NCBI GenBank assembly: GCA_964291635.2
Contig: OZ219901.1
Coordinates: 149,030-213,029, forward strand
Length of the DNA stretch: 64,000 nucleotides
Direction of reading: 5' to 3'
Source: JAPPHA01 sp964291635
GTDB lineage: Bacteria > Pseudomonadota > Alphaproteobacteria > Rhodobacterales > Rhodobacteraceae
Part shown: piece by piece, positions 41,345 through 50,388 of the stretch
How positions within the stretch are numbered: position 1 is the first letter of the stretch
Layout of the letters: each line of letters starts with the position of its first letter
The notes under the pieces: model-generated
Database searches by the model: none
What the model saw: only the letters and a program-made list of their open reading frames with translations
Told to the model about the DNA's origin: nothing
Made by a program: the position numbers and the translations under genes

Positions 41345-42919
41345 ATGAGGTCGGGGCGCATCTTCCCTGAAGTCGGCGAACTCCACCACAATCTCGCGAA
41401 CCCGGCGTTGGTGGAAATGGCTGTCCGGAAGGGCGAAGCCGCCCTCGGACCCGGCGGTTGCCTGTATGTCAAGACCGGGACGTGCACCGGACGCTCGCCA
41501 AAGGACAAGTTCATTGCCAGGGAGCCAGGATTCTCGGACCACGTGTGCTGGGAACGGAATTCCTCCATGGACCCGGTCGGGTTTGCAGCGCTCTACGAGG
41601 ACCTGCTCGATCACATCAGGCATCGGGCGGGATTTGTTCAGGACCTGTTCTGCGGCGCCGACCCCCGGTTCCGGACAGGTGTCAGGGTGGTCACGACACG
41701 GGCATGGCATTCGCTCTTCATCAGGCATCTGCTGAGAATTCCCGGCCCGGGCGAGCTTCGCGACTTTGATCCCGGCTGCACGGTCATCAACTGTCCGGAT
41801 TTCACCGCTGACCCCGGTCGGCACGATTGCCGATCCGGTGTGGTCATTGCGATGTCCCTCCAGCACCGGCTGATCCTGATCGCCGGCACTGAATACGGCG
41901 GTGAAAACAAGAAATCGGTCTTTTCCTTCCTGAACTACTTCCTGCCGGATCAGAACGTCATGCCCATGCATTGCTCGGCAAATCATGTCACGGGATCCCC
42001 CGACGATTCCGCGGTTGTCTTCGGACTGTCCGGCACGGGCAAGACGACGCTTTCGGCGGACCCTGAACGCACACTTGTCGGCGATGATGAACACGGCTGG
42101 TCAGAGCACGGGATCTTCAATCTCGAGGGAGGATGTTACGCAAAGCTGATCGACCTGAATCCTGCCACCGAGCCCGAGATTCATGCAGCGTCGCGCATGT
42201 TCGGTACCGTGGTCGAAAATGTCGTCTTCGACCCTGGCAGCAGGCTTCCGGACTATGGCGATGACAGCATCACCGCGAACACGCGGTCGGCATATCCCCT
42301 CGCCTCCATTCCCAATGCTTCTCCGACGGGTCTCGCGGGTCCGCCGAAACACATCGTGATGCTGACCTGCGACGCTTACGGCGTATTGCCTCCGATCGCG
42401 AAGCTTTCGCCCGACCAGGCCGTTTTTCACTTCCTGTCCGGATTCACGTCCAAGGTTTCCGGGACCGAGCGCGGCGTGACCGAGCCGAGACCGACATTTT
42501 CCGCCTGTTTCGGTGCGCCGTTCATGCCGCGCCGACCGGAAGACTACGGAAAGCTGCTGCGATCGCGCATGACCGAGGCGGGTTCGCGGTGCTGGCTGAT
42601 CAACACCGGCTGGACAGGCGGGGCCTACGGGGCCGGTTCACGGTTCCCGCTCGACGTCACCCGACGCCTGCTTTCCCTTGCGCTCAACGGCCAGCTCGAA
42701 CGCTGCACCTTCCGCAGGGATGAGCATTTCGGGCTGGAAACTCCCGCGTCGGCGCCGGGGATCGACAAGACCCTTTTCGTTCCGCGCGAAACCTGGCCGG
42801 ACCCGAGAGCATACGATCAGGCAGCCACCATGCTCCGCATGATGTTTCTCAACAACTATGAACAACTCGGAACGAATGTCGGGCGCGCTGCCGTTACCGA
42901 ACTTCGGGCAATCGGCTGA
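41345..42919 (+). CDS. pckA: Phosphoenolpyruvate carboxykinase (ATP)
   Basis: Converts oxaloacetate to PEP for gluconeogenesis. The product is 524 residues. GRSPKDKF (49-56), the metal/substrate segments NYFLPDQNVMPMHCSANH, and the P-loop GLSGTGKTTLS are intact, as is the C-terminal INTGWTGGAYGAGSR. An AGGAG sits 9 nt before the ATG at 41345, and an in-frame TAA lies just upstream, fixing the start; the N-terminus is a little shorter than in many relatives. In many alphaproteobacteria pckA lies next to chvI/chvG and hprK. Here hprK is divergent and the two-component genes are missing. Confidence 0.95.
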   Translation: MRSGRIFPEVGELHHNLANPALVEMAVRKGEAALGPGGCLYVKTGTCTGRSPKDKFIAREPGFSDHVCWERNSSMDPVGFAALYEDLLDHIRHRAGFVQDLFCGADPRFRTGVRVVTTRAWHSLFIRHLLRIPGPGELRDFDPGCTVINCPDFTADPGRHDCRSGVVIAMSLQHRLILIAGTEYGGENKKSVFSFLNYFLPDQNVMPMHCSANHVTGSPDDSAVVFGLSGTGKTTLSADPERTLVGDDEHGWSEHGIFNLEGGCYAKLIDLNPATEPEIHAASRMFGTVVENVVFDPGSRLPDYGDDSITANTRSAYPLASIPNASPTGLAGPPKHIVMLTCDAYGVLPPIAKLSPDQAVFHFLSGFTSKVSGTERGVTEPRPTFSACFGAPFMPRRPEDYGKLLRSRMTEAGSRCWLINTGWTGGAYGAGSRFPLDVTRRLLSLALNGQLERCTFRRDEHFGLETPASAPGIDKTLFVPRETWPDPRAYDQAATMLRMMFLNNYEQLGTNVGRAAVTELRAIG

Positions 42920-43064
42920 TTCGGGCGGGTGACGGGAGACATCCCTCCGGAGCCAACGCCAGCATGCGGCCGTTGCCTGCATTGCCCTTTCATTTCCGTC
43001 CCGGTATCGCGGAAAACCTGCCGGAACTCCTGACGACACCGGCTCAATTCCCGACGGCCCGATC

Positions 43065-44729
43065 ATGACGCAGATTCCGACCCCGATTCCCGATCTCCCC
43101 GCCCTCTGCACGGAGGCTGTCGTGAGCGCGACGCAGGTCAGGGACGCGCTGGTTCACCGCGTTCGCGGCAAATGCCTCGCCGGTGGACGGGTTGACGGCC
43201 ATGCGCTCGAGGCGCAACAGACCCTGGCTCACGGGCTGTCCTGGTTCGCGACATACGTCGATGTGCTCCAGCGGTTGGCCGGCTGGTCGCGGGACCTGGA
43301 GGCCCGCGGCGGTCTCGGAGACCTCGAGCAGCTGATCCTTCAGATCGCGTTCGGCGAATACCTTGGCCAACTCGTCGGCGGACTGCCGATGTCGCAAGGG
43401 GAATTCGTCAGGTTCCATGACTTCGGCCTCGACGCCGACGCCGTTGCGCCGCTTGAAGGCGGTTCCGCGCGCATGCTGATCGTGAATGGCAATTCGGACG
43501 CGGCCCGAAAGCGGCTTGCCGAACTGATCGAAGACCGCGTCGGCGTCTCGGTATTCGGTTCCGACGGGCTTTCCGGGGACCTTGAAATCGTCCGTGACCA
43601 GTTCCGGCGTTTCGCCGGCGACAGGATCGCGCCACATGCCCAGCAGTGGCACCTCGAAGACAGCCTGATTCCCATGGACGTCATTCAGGAAATGGCAGAA
43701 CTCGGGGTGTTCGGCTTGACGATTCCGGAAGATCACGGTGGGGCGGGCATGTCGAAAACCGCCATGTGCGTGGTCTCGGAGGAACTTTCGAGAGCCTATA
43801 TCGGCGTCGGTTCGCTTGCGACCCGGACGGAAATCGCCTCTGAACTGGTCCTTTGCGGTGGAACTGAAGCGCAGAAGGCACGGTGGCTTCCGGACTTGGC
43901 ATCCGGCGCCGCCATCCCGACAGCGGTGTTTACCGAGCCTGGCACCGGGTCCGACCTGGGGTCGCTGACAACCCGTGCGGAACGATCCGGCGATTTCTAC
44001 CTGGTAACCGGAAACAAGACCTGGATCACGCACGGATCCAGGGCCGGAATGATGACCCTGCTCGCCCGAACCGACCCCTCAACGGCCGATCACTCGGGCC
44101 TGTCGATGTTCCTGATCGAAAAGACCCCCGGAACACCGGACTCGCCCTTTCCGGACAGCGGAATTTCCGGAAGCGAAATCGGGGTGATCGGATACCGTGG
44201 AATGAAGGAGTACGAAATCGCGTTTGACGGGTTCCAGGTTCCTGTCGGAAGTCTTCTTGGCGGGCAGGAAGGCCAGGGATTCAGGCAACTGATGCGGACC
44301 TTCGAATCCGCAAGGATTCAGACCGCCGCGCGCGCCGTAGGCGTCGCGCAATCGGCACTGGACGTCGCGCTCGACTATGCGATCGGGCGCGTCCAGTTCG
44401 GCAAACCCATTATCCGGTTTCCGCGCGTGTATGCGAAACTTGCGATGATGACCGCGGAGATCATGGCCGCCCGGCAACTGACCTATCACGCGGCCAGAAA
44501 GAAGGATTCCGGAGAACGGTGCGATCTGGAAGCCGGAATGGCAAAGCTCCTTGCGGCGCGCGTTGCCTGGTCCTCTGCAGATAACGCGGTCCAGATTCAC
44601 GGCGGAAACGGATTTGCAGAGGAATACGCCGCAAGCCGAGTCCTGTGCGATGCGAGAATTCTCAGCATATTCGAAGGGGCGGCCGAGATTCAGGCGCACA
44701 TCATAGCGAGGCGGCTACTGGAGGCGTGA
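43065..44729 (+). CDS. mcd: (2S)-methylsuccinyl-CoA dehydrogenase
   Basis: FAD-dependent acyl-CoA dehydrogenase of the ethylmalonyl-CoA pathway, oxidising methylsuccinyl-CoA to mesaconyl-CoA. At 554 residues it is about 160 longer than ordinary acyl-CoA dehydrogenases. The N-terminal extension (FATYVDVLQRLAGWSRDLEA, LILQIAFGEYLGQLVGGLPM) is the hallmark of Mcd. The catalytic core follows (AVFTEPGTGSDLGSLTTRAE, VQFGKPIIRFPRVYAKLAMM, VQIHGGNGFAEEYAASRVLC). Electrons would go to the ETF encoded at 27745-29441. A GTG at 43122 with GGAGG upstream is an alternative start. The other pathway genes (ccr, ecm, mcl) are not in the window. Confidence 0.88.
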   Translation: MTQIPTPIPDLPALCTEAVVSATQVRDALVHRVRGKCLAGGRVDGHALEAQQTLAHGLSWFATYVDVLQRLAGWSRDLEARGGLGDLEQLILQIAFGEYLGQLVGGLPMSQGEFVRFHDFGLDADAVAPLEGGSARMLIVNGNSDAARKRLAELIEDRVGVSVFGSDGLSGDLEIVRDQFRRFAGDRIAPHAQQWHLEDSLIPMDVIQEMAELGVFGLTIPEDHGGAGMSKTAMCVVSEELSRAYIGVGSLATRTEIASELVLCGGTEAQKARWLPDLASGAAIPTAVFTEPGTGSDLGSLTTRAERSGDFYLVTGNKTWITHGSRAGMMTLLARTDPSTADHSGLSMFLIEKTPGTPDSPFPDSGISGSEIGVIGYRGMKEYEIAFDGFQVPVGSLLGGQEGQGFRQLMRTFESARIQTAARAVGVAQSALDVALDYAIGRVQFGKPIIRFPRVYAKLAMMTAEIMAARQLTYHAARKKDSGERCDLEAGMAKLLAARVAWSSADNAVQIHGGNGFAEEYAASRVLCDARILSIFEGAAEIQAHIIARRLLEA

Positions 44730-44749
44730 ATCCGGGACGTCTCCCGGTC

Positions 44750-45529
44750 TCATCCCCGCACGTGATCGTTCCGGTCAGGCGAGTCGAATTCGCGACGCAG
44801 ACGATCGACAAACCGGTTCCTTGCGGCGGGCGGCGGCCGATTCCCGATCGCCGGCACGAGCCGGGTCTCGATGAAGTGACCGGTCGTTTTCAATCCTTGC
44901 AGGACTTCGTCCGGAGTTCCGGATACCGGCGAAGCGGGCGCCAGGTTTCTTCCTCGATGCAAAAACCGCGGAAGCGGCAACAACCTGTCCGCGTATTTCG
45001 CCCCGGCATCGCGACAGACCGCCCGGCCTGATTTCGGGGAGACGTAGACAAGATCCGAAGTCAGGCCGGTCACCGCACATGTTTCGAGGTCCAGGCCGTA
45101 GCCGAGCTCTTCAAGGAGCCGTTTTTCCCAAATGACATAGGCGGCCGGCCAGTTCCCGCCGGATTCGAGCAGGTCGAGGAAGGCGACGGTTTCGTCATAG
45201 AGATCAGGCAGCGCCATTCTGTCCGGGAACGCAAAACTGACCAGGGAAGCGACCGAACCGAGGGCGCCCAGTCCCGCGCGATCCAAGAGGACCCGGCTCC
45301 TGGAGCGTTTCAGCTCGACCCGGTAGGTGCCCAACTGGTCCTCGAGCCTCGCCCGCCATTCCAGTTCGACCTGAGTTCCGATCTGAAGGATCGGCGACAA
45401 TTTCGAGCGCGCTCCCCCGTGCACCAATCCGGCGTGGCGACCACGCGACCGCGTCAGGGCTTCGACGATCATGGCAGATTCGCCGTGTGCCCTCCTGGCC
45501 ACGATCACGCCTTCGTCACGCCATTCCAC
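44750..45529 (-). CDS. recO: DNA repair protein RecO
   Basis: Recombination mediator that loads RecA with RecR. The product is 259 residues from a GTG at 45529 (VEWRDEGVIVARRAHGESAM), the conserved OB-fold N-terminus. The family block CAVTGLTSDLVYVSPKSGRA follows, with the helical C-terminal domain after it. It closes the lepB-rnc-era-DUF1491-recO cluster. The next gene, mcd, converges from the other side with only 20 bp between stops. Confidence 0.94.
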   Translation of the reverse strand: MEWRDEGVIVARRAHGESAMIVEALTRSRGRHAGLVHGGARSKLSPILQIGTQVELEWRARLEDQLGTYRVELKRSRSRVLLDRAGLGALGSVASLVSFAFPDRMALPDLYDETVAFLDLLESGGNWPAAYVIWEKRLLEELGYGLDLETCAVTGLTSDLVYVSPKSGRAVCRDAGAKYADRLLPLPRFLHRGRNLAPASPVSGTPDEVLQGLKTTGHFIETRLVPAIGNRPPPAARNRFVDRLRREFDSPDRNDHVRG

Positions 45530-45721
45530 GGCACCTGCGTCCTGGCCAGTTCAACCCATGTCCCCGCTTCGGGAAATCCTCCGACCAATACCGATCATCG
45601 AAAGGTCTTCGCATGCAGCAGACCTGCCGTTCACGTCGACGAAGCGGCAGACCGGCGCGCACCGGACACATGTCGCCAGAGGGAGCACCCTCGTTCGCTT
45701 TCCGTTTCAACCTGTCGTTCT

Positions 45722-46051
45722 TCAACAATCGAGACCCGGTGTGTCCAGGAGATGCCGCGCCTTCTTGTCCTCGATCTCGATGATCCAGAGATCGGGATCG
45801 ATCTGTCTTTGCCGAGACAGCGAGGCATCGGCTGCCGCGTCGTCACCTTCGAAAAAGGCCGACCACATCCGTCCTCCGTCTCCGGATACGGTACGCTGAA
45901 AGACCTGCGCCCTCCCGTCAAGCGTGCTCAACTTGACCATGACCGCTCCGGCTGTCCGGTCGCCTTTCGCGTTCACGAATGCCGGGACACCTTCGTGCTG
46001 CAGGCGCCGCAAATACGCCCCCACCCAGAATTCGGTCGTCAGCCTTTCCAC
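45722..46051 (-). CDS. DUF1491 family protein
   Basis: Conserved alphaproteobacterial protein of unknown function, 109 residues from a GTG at 46051. The segments RLTTEFWVGAYLRRLQHEGV and RRQIDPDLWIIEIEDKKARH are typical. It starts 18 bp after era and precedes recO, as in many relatives. There is no signal peptide or transmembrane segment, so it should be cytoplasmic. A 192-bp spacer to recO holds nothing recognisable. Confidence 0.82.
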   Translation of the reverse strand: MERLTTEFWVGAYLRRLQHEGVPAFVNAKGDRTAGAVMVKLSTLDGRAQVFQRTVSGDGGRMWSAFFEGDDAAADASLSRQRQIDPDLWIIEIEDKKARHLLDTPGLDC

Positions 46052-46069
46052 GTCCTGCCCCGATACGGC

Positions 46070-47014
46070 TCACTTCGCCATTTCCTGGCCCGGGCCGCGT
46101 CCGACGGACGACTCCCGGTTCCGCTCCGGCCGAACCTGAACCCGGAGCAAAAGGTGGGCGTCGATTCCGAGCAGCTTCCGGAGTTCGGACCTCGACGACG
46201 ACCCGATTGTCCTGATCGTCCGGCCTCGGGGGCCCAACAGGATTCCGCGATGACCCGCCCGGTTCACGGAGACCTGCTGTTCAATTCGAACCGACCCGTC
46301 CTTCAGGACGTCCCAGGAAACCGGATCGACCCTAAGTCGGTAGGGCAACTCCTGGTGAAGGTGCAGAAGAATGTGCTTGCGCGTCAACTCGGCAGCAAAT
46401 CGCTCGGGAGAAAGGTCGGATGACTGGTCTTCCGCGTACAGCCAAGGGCCGGCCGGCGCCACCGACTCGAGCCAGTCCTGCAGTCGTTCGACGCCGGAAC
46501 CGGACCGGGCTGAAACCATGAACGTCATGGAGAACCCGGACAGATCGTTGAGGTCGGCCGAAAGGCGAAGAAGCTCGGGCTTCCTCACCAGATCGACCTT
46601 GTTGATGACAAGTGCCGTTCCCGGCACACGCATCTGCCGGGGTTCCTCCGGATCGCGGGTTCGAACCGTTTCCATCTTCTCGGCGAGCCCCTGGACGATC
46701 ATTCGCGCGCCCGCAGTGACACCCTTCCGGGCGTCGACGACGAAAAGGGCGACATCCGAGTCCCAGACGGCGGTCCAGGCATCCTGGACCATTGACCTTT
46801 CCGGTACGCGCCGCGCCCTGAACAGGCCGGGCGTGTCGATCAGCACGAGTTGAATTTCGCCGCGATTCCTGATCCCGCGAACGTTGAATCTCGTGGTTTG
46901 GGCCTTGTGAGTCACAACTGAAATCCTGGTGCCCACGACCCGGTTCATCAACGTCGACTTCCCGGAATTGGGCTCACCGACGAGGGCAAAGACTCCGCAA
47001 CGTTTCCGGCTCAC
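46070..47014 (-). CDS. era: GTPase Era
   Basis: Ras-like GTPase with a KH domain that assists 16S rRNA maturation and 30S assembly. The start is a GTG at 47014 (VSRKRCGVFALVGEPNSGKS) overlapping the rnc stop (GTGA), giving 314 residues; the longer frame to 47278 lies inside rnc. G1 is GEPNSGKS, G3 DTPGLF, G4 NKVD, G5 SARSGSG. The KH domain has VNRAGHRGILLGPRGRTIRT. The C-terminal tail is slightly extended beyond the usual end. Confidence 0.95.
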   Translation of the reverse strand: MSRKRCGVFALVGEPNSGKSTLMNRVVGTRISVVTHKAQTTRFNVRGIRNRGEIQLVLIDTPGLFRARRVPERSMVQDAWTAVWDSDVALFVVDARKGVTAGARMIVQGLAEKMETVRTRDPEEPRQMRVPGTALVINKVDLVRKPELLRLSADLNDLSGFSMTFMVSARSGSGVERLQDWLESVAPAGPWLYAEDQSSDLSPERFAAELTRKHILLHLHQELPYRLRVDPVSWDVLKDGSVRIEQQVSVNRAGHRGILLGPRGRTIRTIGSSSRSELRKLLGIDAHLLLRVQVRPERNRESSVGRGPGQEMAK

Positions 47015-47706
47015 CTGCCCGTGTCCCTGTCCAGGGATGCAAGAACCGCCGCCGCCGCCGCGCGCTCGGCAGAACGGATGGTCGGGCCGCGCGCCGAAGC
47101 AGCCTGCCCGTCGGCAAGGCTCGCCCGGACAACAAATACCGGCGCGTGCGCAGGCCCGCTGCGGCCGATTTCCTCGTACTTCGGCAACGGCAATCCACGG
47201 GCGAGCGCCCATTCCTGGAGCTCGCTCTTGAAATTGGCTACGGTCGAACCGATGCCGATTCCGGCATGGGTTTCCCAAAGCCGCAGCACCAGCGTGCGCG
47301 CGGCCTCGAAGCCGCCATCCCGGTATACGGCTGCGACCAGTGCTTCAAGGGCATCTGCCAGGACAGACGAGGGGATCACGCCGTCTGGTTGTTTGATCGA
47401 CTTGTTCACCCTGAGCACGGATTCGAGACCGATGCTTCGCGCAATGCGTACGCATGTTTCCCCGCACACGAGCGCGTTCAACCGTACCGCCAGTTGCCCT
47501 TCGCTCGCGGAGCGGTCGCCGTCATACACGGTTTCGGCAATGACCAGCGCGATAATCCGGTCACCAAGGAACTCCATTCGCTGGAAGCTTCGCGCCTCGT
47601 CACTTCCGATCGAAGGATGAGACAGGGCCCGGTCGAGCAGTTCCCGATTCCCGAATGAGTATCCGATGAGGTCCGAAAAACGCCGCAGCCTGTCCGCCTG
47701 ACTCAC
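47011..47706 (-). CDS. rnc: Ribonuclease III
   Basis: Double-strand-specific endoribonuclease processing rRNA and mRNA. From a GTG at 47706, overlapping the lepB stop (GTGA), the product is 231 residues. The RNase III signature is slightly altered, RMEFLGDRIIALVIAE (typically RLEFLGD). The second acidic cluster is VLADALEALVAAVYRDGG. The C-terminal dsRNA-binding domain reads FKSELQEWALARGLPLPKY to RAAAAAVLASL. Both junctions (lepB/rnc, rnc/era) are 4-bp GTGA overlaps, showing tight coupling. Confidence 0.95.
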   Translation of the reverse strand: MSQADRLRRFSDLIGYSFGNRELLDRALSHPSIGSDEARSFQRMEFLGDRIIALVIAETVYDGDRSASEGQLAVRLNALVCGETCVRIARSIGLESVLRVNKSIKQPDGVIPSSVLADALEALVAAVYRDGGFEAARTLVLRLWETHAGIGIGSTVANFKSELQEWALARGLPLPKYEEIGRSGPAHAPVFVVRASLADGQAASARGPTIRSAERAAAAAVLASLDRDTGR

Positions 47707-48527
47707 TCGAGCCTCTTGAAGTACCGATCGGACCGCCATGACCAGAATGCCAGGATCCATGACCCTGCCGAGGAAAAGATGACCCTGTCGGCCCGCCCGA
47801 TCAGGTTCTCGAACGGGACGAATCCGACGCCACCCACGTTTTGCGGGAACCGCCCGTCCTGGGAATTGTCCCGATTATCCCCGACGAAGAGATAGTGATT
47901 GTCCGGAACGTGGTAGACAGGCGTGTTGTCCGAATAGCTGTGACCGATATCGAGAACCGCATGACGGACCCCGTTGGGAAGCGTTTCCTCGTAAAGGTCC
48001 TTTTCGCAAATGGAGCCGCCGATGCCGGATATTTCCTTGCAGCGGGGCAGGTTGCCGACCGGGCCCTGCGGCGCCCTCAGTTCCTTGAAAACGCCATTCG
48101 GCTCCAGGTGAAGTTCGACATCATTGATGATCAGTCGCCCGTCGGACATCTTGACCTTGTCTCCGGGCACCCCGATCAGCCTCTTGATGAAATCCCTGCC
48201 ATCAACCGGATGCTTGAAGACGATGATGTCCCCGGGCTCCGGTTCGTCGCCGAGAATTCTCCCATCCAGGTCCTGAGCGAACCAGCACAGGTTAAAGCTG
48301 CCGAGATTGGGGCATGACGCCCAGGAATACCCGTAGGCCATCTTGTTCACGAAGAGGAAGTCGCCAACCAGCAGGGTCGGCTTCATCGAGCCCGAAGGTA
48401 TCCAGAACGGCTGGAAGAAAACGGACCGTATCACGCCGGCAATGAGCAATGCATAGACGATCGTCTTGGCGGATTCCCAAAGCCAGCCGGATTCCTTTTC
48501 CGAAGAGCGCGAAGTCCTGTTCGCCAT
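47703..48527 (-). CDS. lepB: Signal peptidase I
   Basis: Type I leader peptidase, 274 residues. One N-terminal transmembrane helix (TIVYALLIAGVIRSVFF) precedes the catalytic Ser box PSGSMKPTLLVGDFLFVNK and the Lys box KRLIGVPGDKV. The family motif GDNRDNSQDGRFPQNVGGVG is present near the C-terminus. It is predicted to face the periplasm. In most alphaproteobacteria acpS lies between pdxJ and lepB; here that 368-bp slot contains no acpS. Confidence 0.95.
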   Translation of the reverse strand: MANRTSRSSEKESGWLWESAKTIVYALLIAGVIRSVFFQPFWIPSGSMKPTLLVGDFLFVNKMAYGYSWASCPNLGSFNLCWFAQDLDGRILGDEPEPGDIIVFKHPVDGRDFIKRLIGVPGDKVKMSDGRLIINDVELHLEPNGVFKELRAPQGPVGNLPRCKEISGIGGSICEKDLYEETLPNGVRHAVLDIGHSYSDNTPVYHVPDNHYLFVGDNRDNSQDGRFPQNVGGVGFVPFENLIGRADRVIFSSAGSWILAFWSWRSDRYFKRLE

Positions 48528-48895
48528 TACCGATCCCCGAATTGCCGCCGCCTGCTAGATGGAGTCTTCACGCGGTGTCGTCAACCGTTGCCGACCCTGG
48601 CGCATCGGCCATGCAGATCATGTCGCCCTGTCGCCAGGCAGCCGAGATGCCCGACCGACGGCCGGCATGGCGCCTCCGCGGCCCCGGACTCCGGACCGGA
48701 GGCCCGGAGATCATCGAAACCCGGCAGGTAAAACGCCATTCCGGACGGCCTCCACCGATCAGGACACCCGCGGTACCCGAGGCCGCCCTTCCTTCCGGAG
48801 AGGTCCGCGCACGCAACGGCATGTCGCGACGAAAGAAGGAAAAGGACAAACGGGGTTCCGTTCTCGATTTCAGGGAACAGTCCGCCTGGATAAGG
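48528..48895 (-). other. Empty slot between pdxJ and lepB where acpS usually lies
   Basis: The gap is about the length of an acpS gene, and one minus-strand frame is open from 48849 to 48568 (93 codons). Its translation shows no holo-ACP synthase motifs (no GxDxxxI N-terminus, no KEAxxKA) and looks like a shadow. Either acpS has decayed beyond recognition or it sits elsewhere. Confidence 0.5.
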
Positions 48896-49684
48896 TCATG
48901 CGACCCCTTCCCCGAGCGTCTCGGACCGTGCCTCCTGCATCAGCGCTCTCATCCTCCGGACGACACTGTCGAGTCCCGAGAATATGGCTTCCCCGATCAG
49001 GAAATGACCGATGTTCAGTTCCTGGACCTCCGGCAGCGCGGCGACCGGCTTGACCGTATCGAACGTCAATCCGTGGCCGGCATGGATTTCCAGGCCGATC
49101 GACGCGCCGAATTCCGCCATGGCCACAATCGCGTCCAGCTCGCGGTCCCGGTCCGCGATCCGTCCTTCGTTATGCGCATCGCAATAGGCACCGGCATGCA
49201 GTTCAACCACATGTGCCCCGATGCGCGCAGCGGACTTCAATTGACGCCTTTCCGCCGCGACAAAGAACGAAATCCGGCATCCAGCGTCCTTGAGCGGCCC
49301 GATGAACCGGGCAAGGCGGTTTTCGTCACCGGCGACATCGAGACCTCCTTCCGTCGTGCGCTCCTCGCGTTTCTCGGGGACAATGCACACGGCATGCGGT
49401 CGATGGCGAAGCGCAATCTCGAGCATTTCCCCGGTTGCCGCCATTTCAAGGTTCAATGGCACGGACAGATTCTTCATGAGAAGATCGATGTCCCGGTCGG
49501 TGATGTGCCTGCGATCCTCCCTCAGGTGCGCGGTGATGCCGTCGGCACCCGCGGTCTCCGCCAGCTTTGCCGACCTGACAGGATCCGGGTAGTCGCCCCC
49601 GCGCGCGTTCCGGACCGTGGCGACGTGGTCGATGTTGACCCCGAGGCGCAGCCGGCGGCGTGTACTTCCGAGAAACAGTGTCAT
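48896..49684 (-). CDS. pdxJ: Pyridoxine 5'-phosphate synthase
   Basis: Last step of de novo vitamin B6 synthesis, condensing 1-deoxyxylulose 5-phosphate with 3-amino-2-oxopropyl phosphate. The product is a 262-residue TIM barrel with LRLGVNIDHVATVRNARGGD, ITAHLREDRRHITDRD, the catalytic Glu region ELHAGAYCDAHNEG, and GLEIHAGHGLTFDTV. The ATG at 49684 overlaps the stop of the DUF2062 gene (ATGA). All expected active-site segments are present. Confidence 0.95.
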   Translation of the reverse strand: MTLFLGSTRRRLRLGVNIDHVATVRNARGGDYPDPVRSAKLAETAGADGITAHLREDRRHITDRDIDLLMKNLSVPLNLEMAATGEMLEIALRHRPHAVCIVPEKREERTTEGGLDVAGDENRLARFIGPLKDAGCRISFFVAAERRQLKSAARIGAHVVELHAGAYCDAHNEGRIADRDRELDAIVAMAEFGASIGLEIHAGHGLTFDTVKPVAALPEVQELNIGHFLIGEAIFSGLDSVVRRMRALMQEARSETLGEGVA

Positions 49685-50343
49685 GTCAATCTCCCTTCGG
49701 CATTGTCCGCGGCCTGGTCATTGGACTCCGCCTCCTGCAGCACTTCCCGGCGCCGCGAGAACCTGAGCCTTCGCCGCCTCTGGTAGGCCTCGATCAACGG
49801 TTTGGAAACGAAGAAAACCGCAATTGACGTCACGAGACCGGAAATCAATCCGCCGATGCTGTAGGGGAGCAATATTGACCCGGCCAGCTCCTTGACGCCT
49901 TCCCATGACGTCGGCTCGGATTCGACCAGATTGAGCAGGTTGCGCTTGACATCGCCTGCAGCCTCTTTGAACGCGTGCCGGGCTGCGCTGAGCGGAGTCT
50001 GGTCGTTGGCCGTTCCCAGGAGCGTATGCCCTATGTTGTAGCTCGCCGCGGCAATCACCGGGAATGTTATCGGGTTGCCGAAGAACGTCCCGATCAGGGA
50101 CGCAAGAAGGTTGCCGCGCAACAGGAACGCCAGCAAGATGGCGAACCCGATGTGCAACCCGAAAAATGGGGAAAAACAGGCCAGGACCCCGCAGGAAAGC
50201 CCCAAAGCAATCCGGTGCGGCGTATCGGGCAAACGCAGGATTCTCCGGAGCGCATAAATCGTCGCGCGACGCCATCCTGACCTGGGATAGATCGATTCTG
50301 ACACGCGCTCGCGAAAAGACAGCTGTGTACGCCTCTTGAACAC
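49681..50343 (-). CDS. DUF2062 domain membrane protein
   Basis: Conserved membrane protein of unknown function, 220 residues from a GTG at 50343 (VFKRRTQLSFRERVSESIYP); a TTG at 50364 is in frame but less like relatives. The DUF2062 core is PHRIALGLSCGVLACFSPFF, then GNLLASLIGTFFGNPITFPV. Two or three further hydrophobic segments follow, ending with a basic C-terminus (YQRRRRLRFSRRR). It lies between rel and pdxJ, a common alphaproteobacterial neighbourhood, and is coupled to pdxJ by a 4-bp overlap. Confidence 0.85.
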   Translation of the reverse strand: MFKRRTQLSFRERVSESIYPRSGWRRATIYALRRILRLPDTPHRIALGLSCGVLACFSPFFGLHIGFAILLAFLLRGNLLASLIGTFFGNPITFPVIAAASYNIGHTLLGTANDQTPLSAARHAFKEAAGDVKRNLLNLVESEPTSWEGVKELAGSILLPYSIGGLISGLVTSIAVFFVSKPLIEAYQRRRRLRFSRRREVLQEAESNDQAADNAEGRLT

Positions 50344-50388
50344 CTGTTCCTGCTGTTCTCCCAAACTGAAAGCGTTGTTGTGCGCCAG

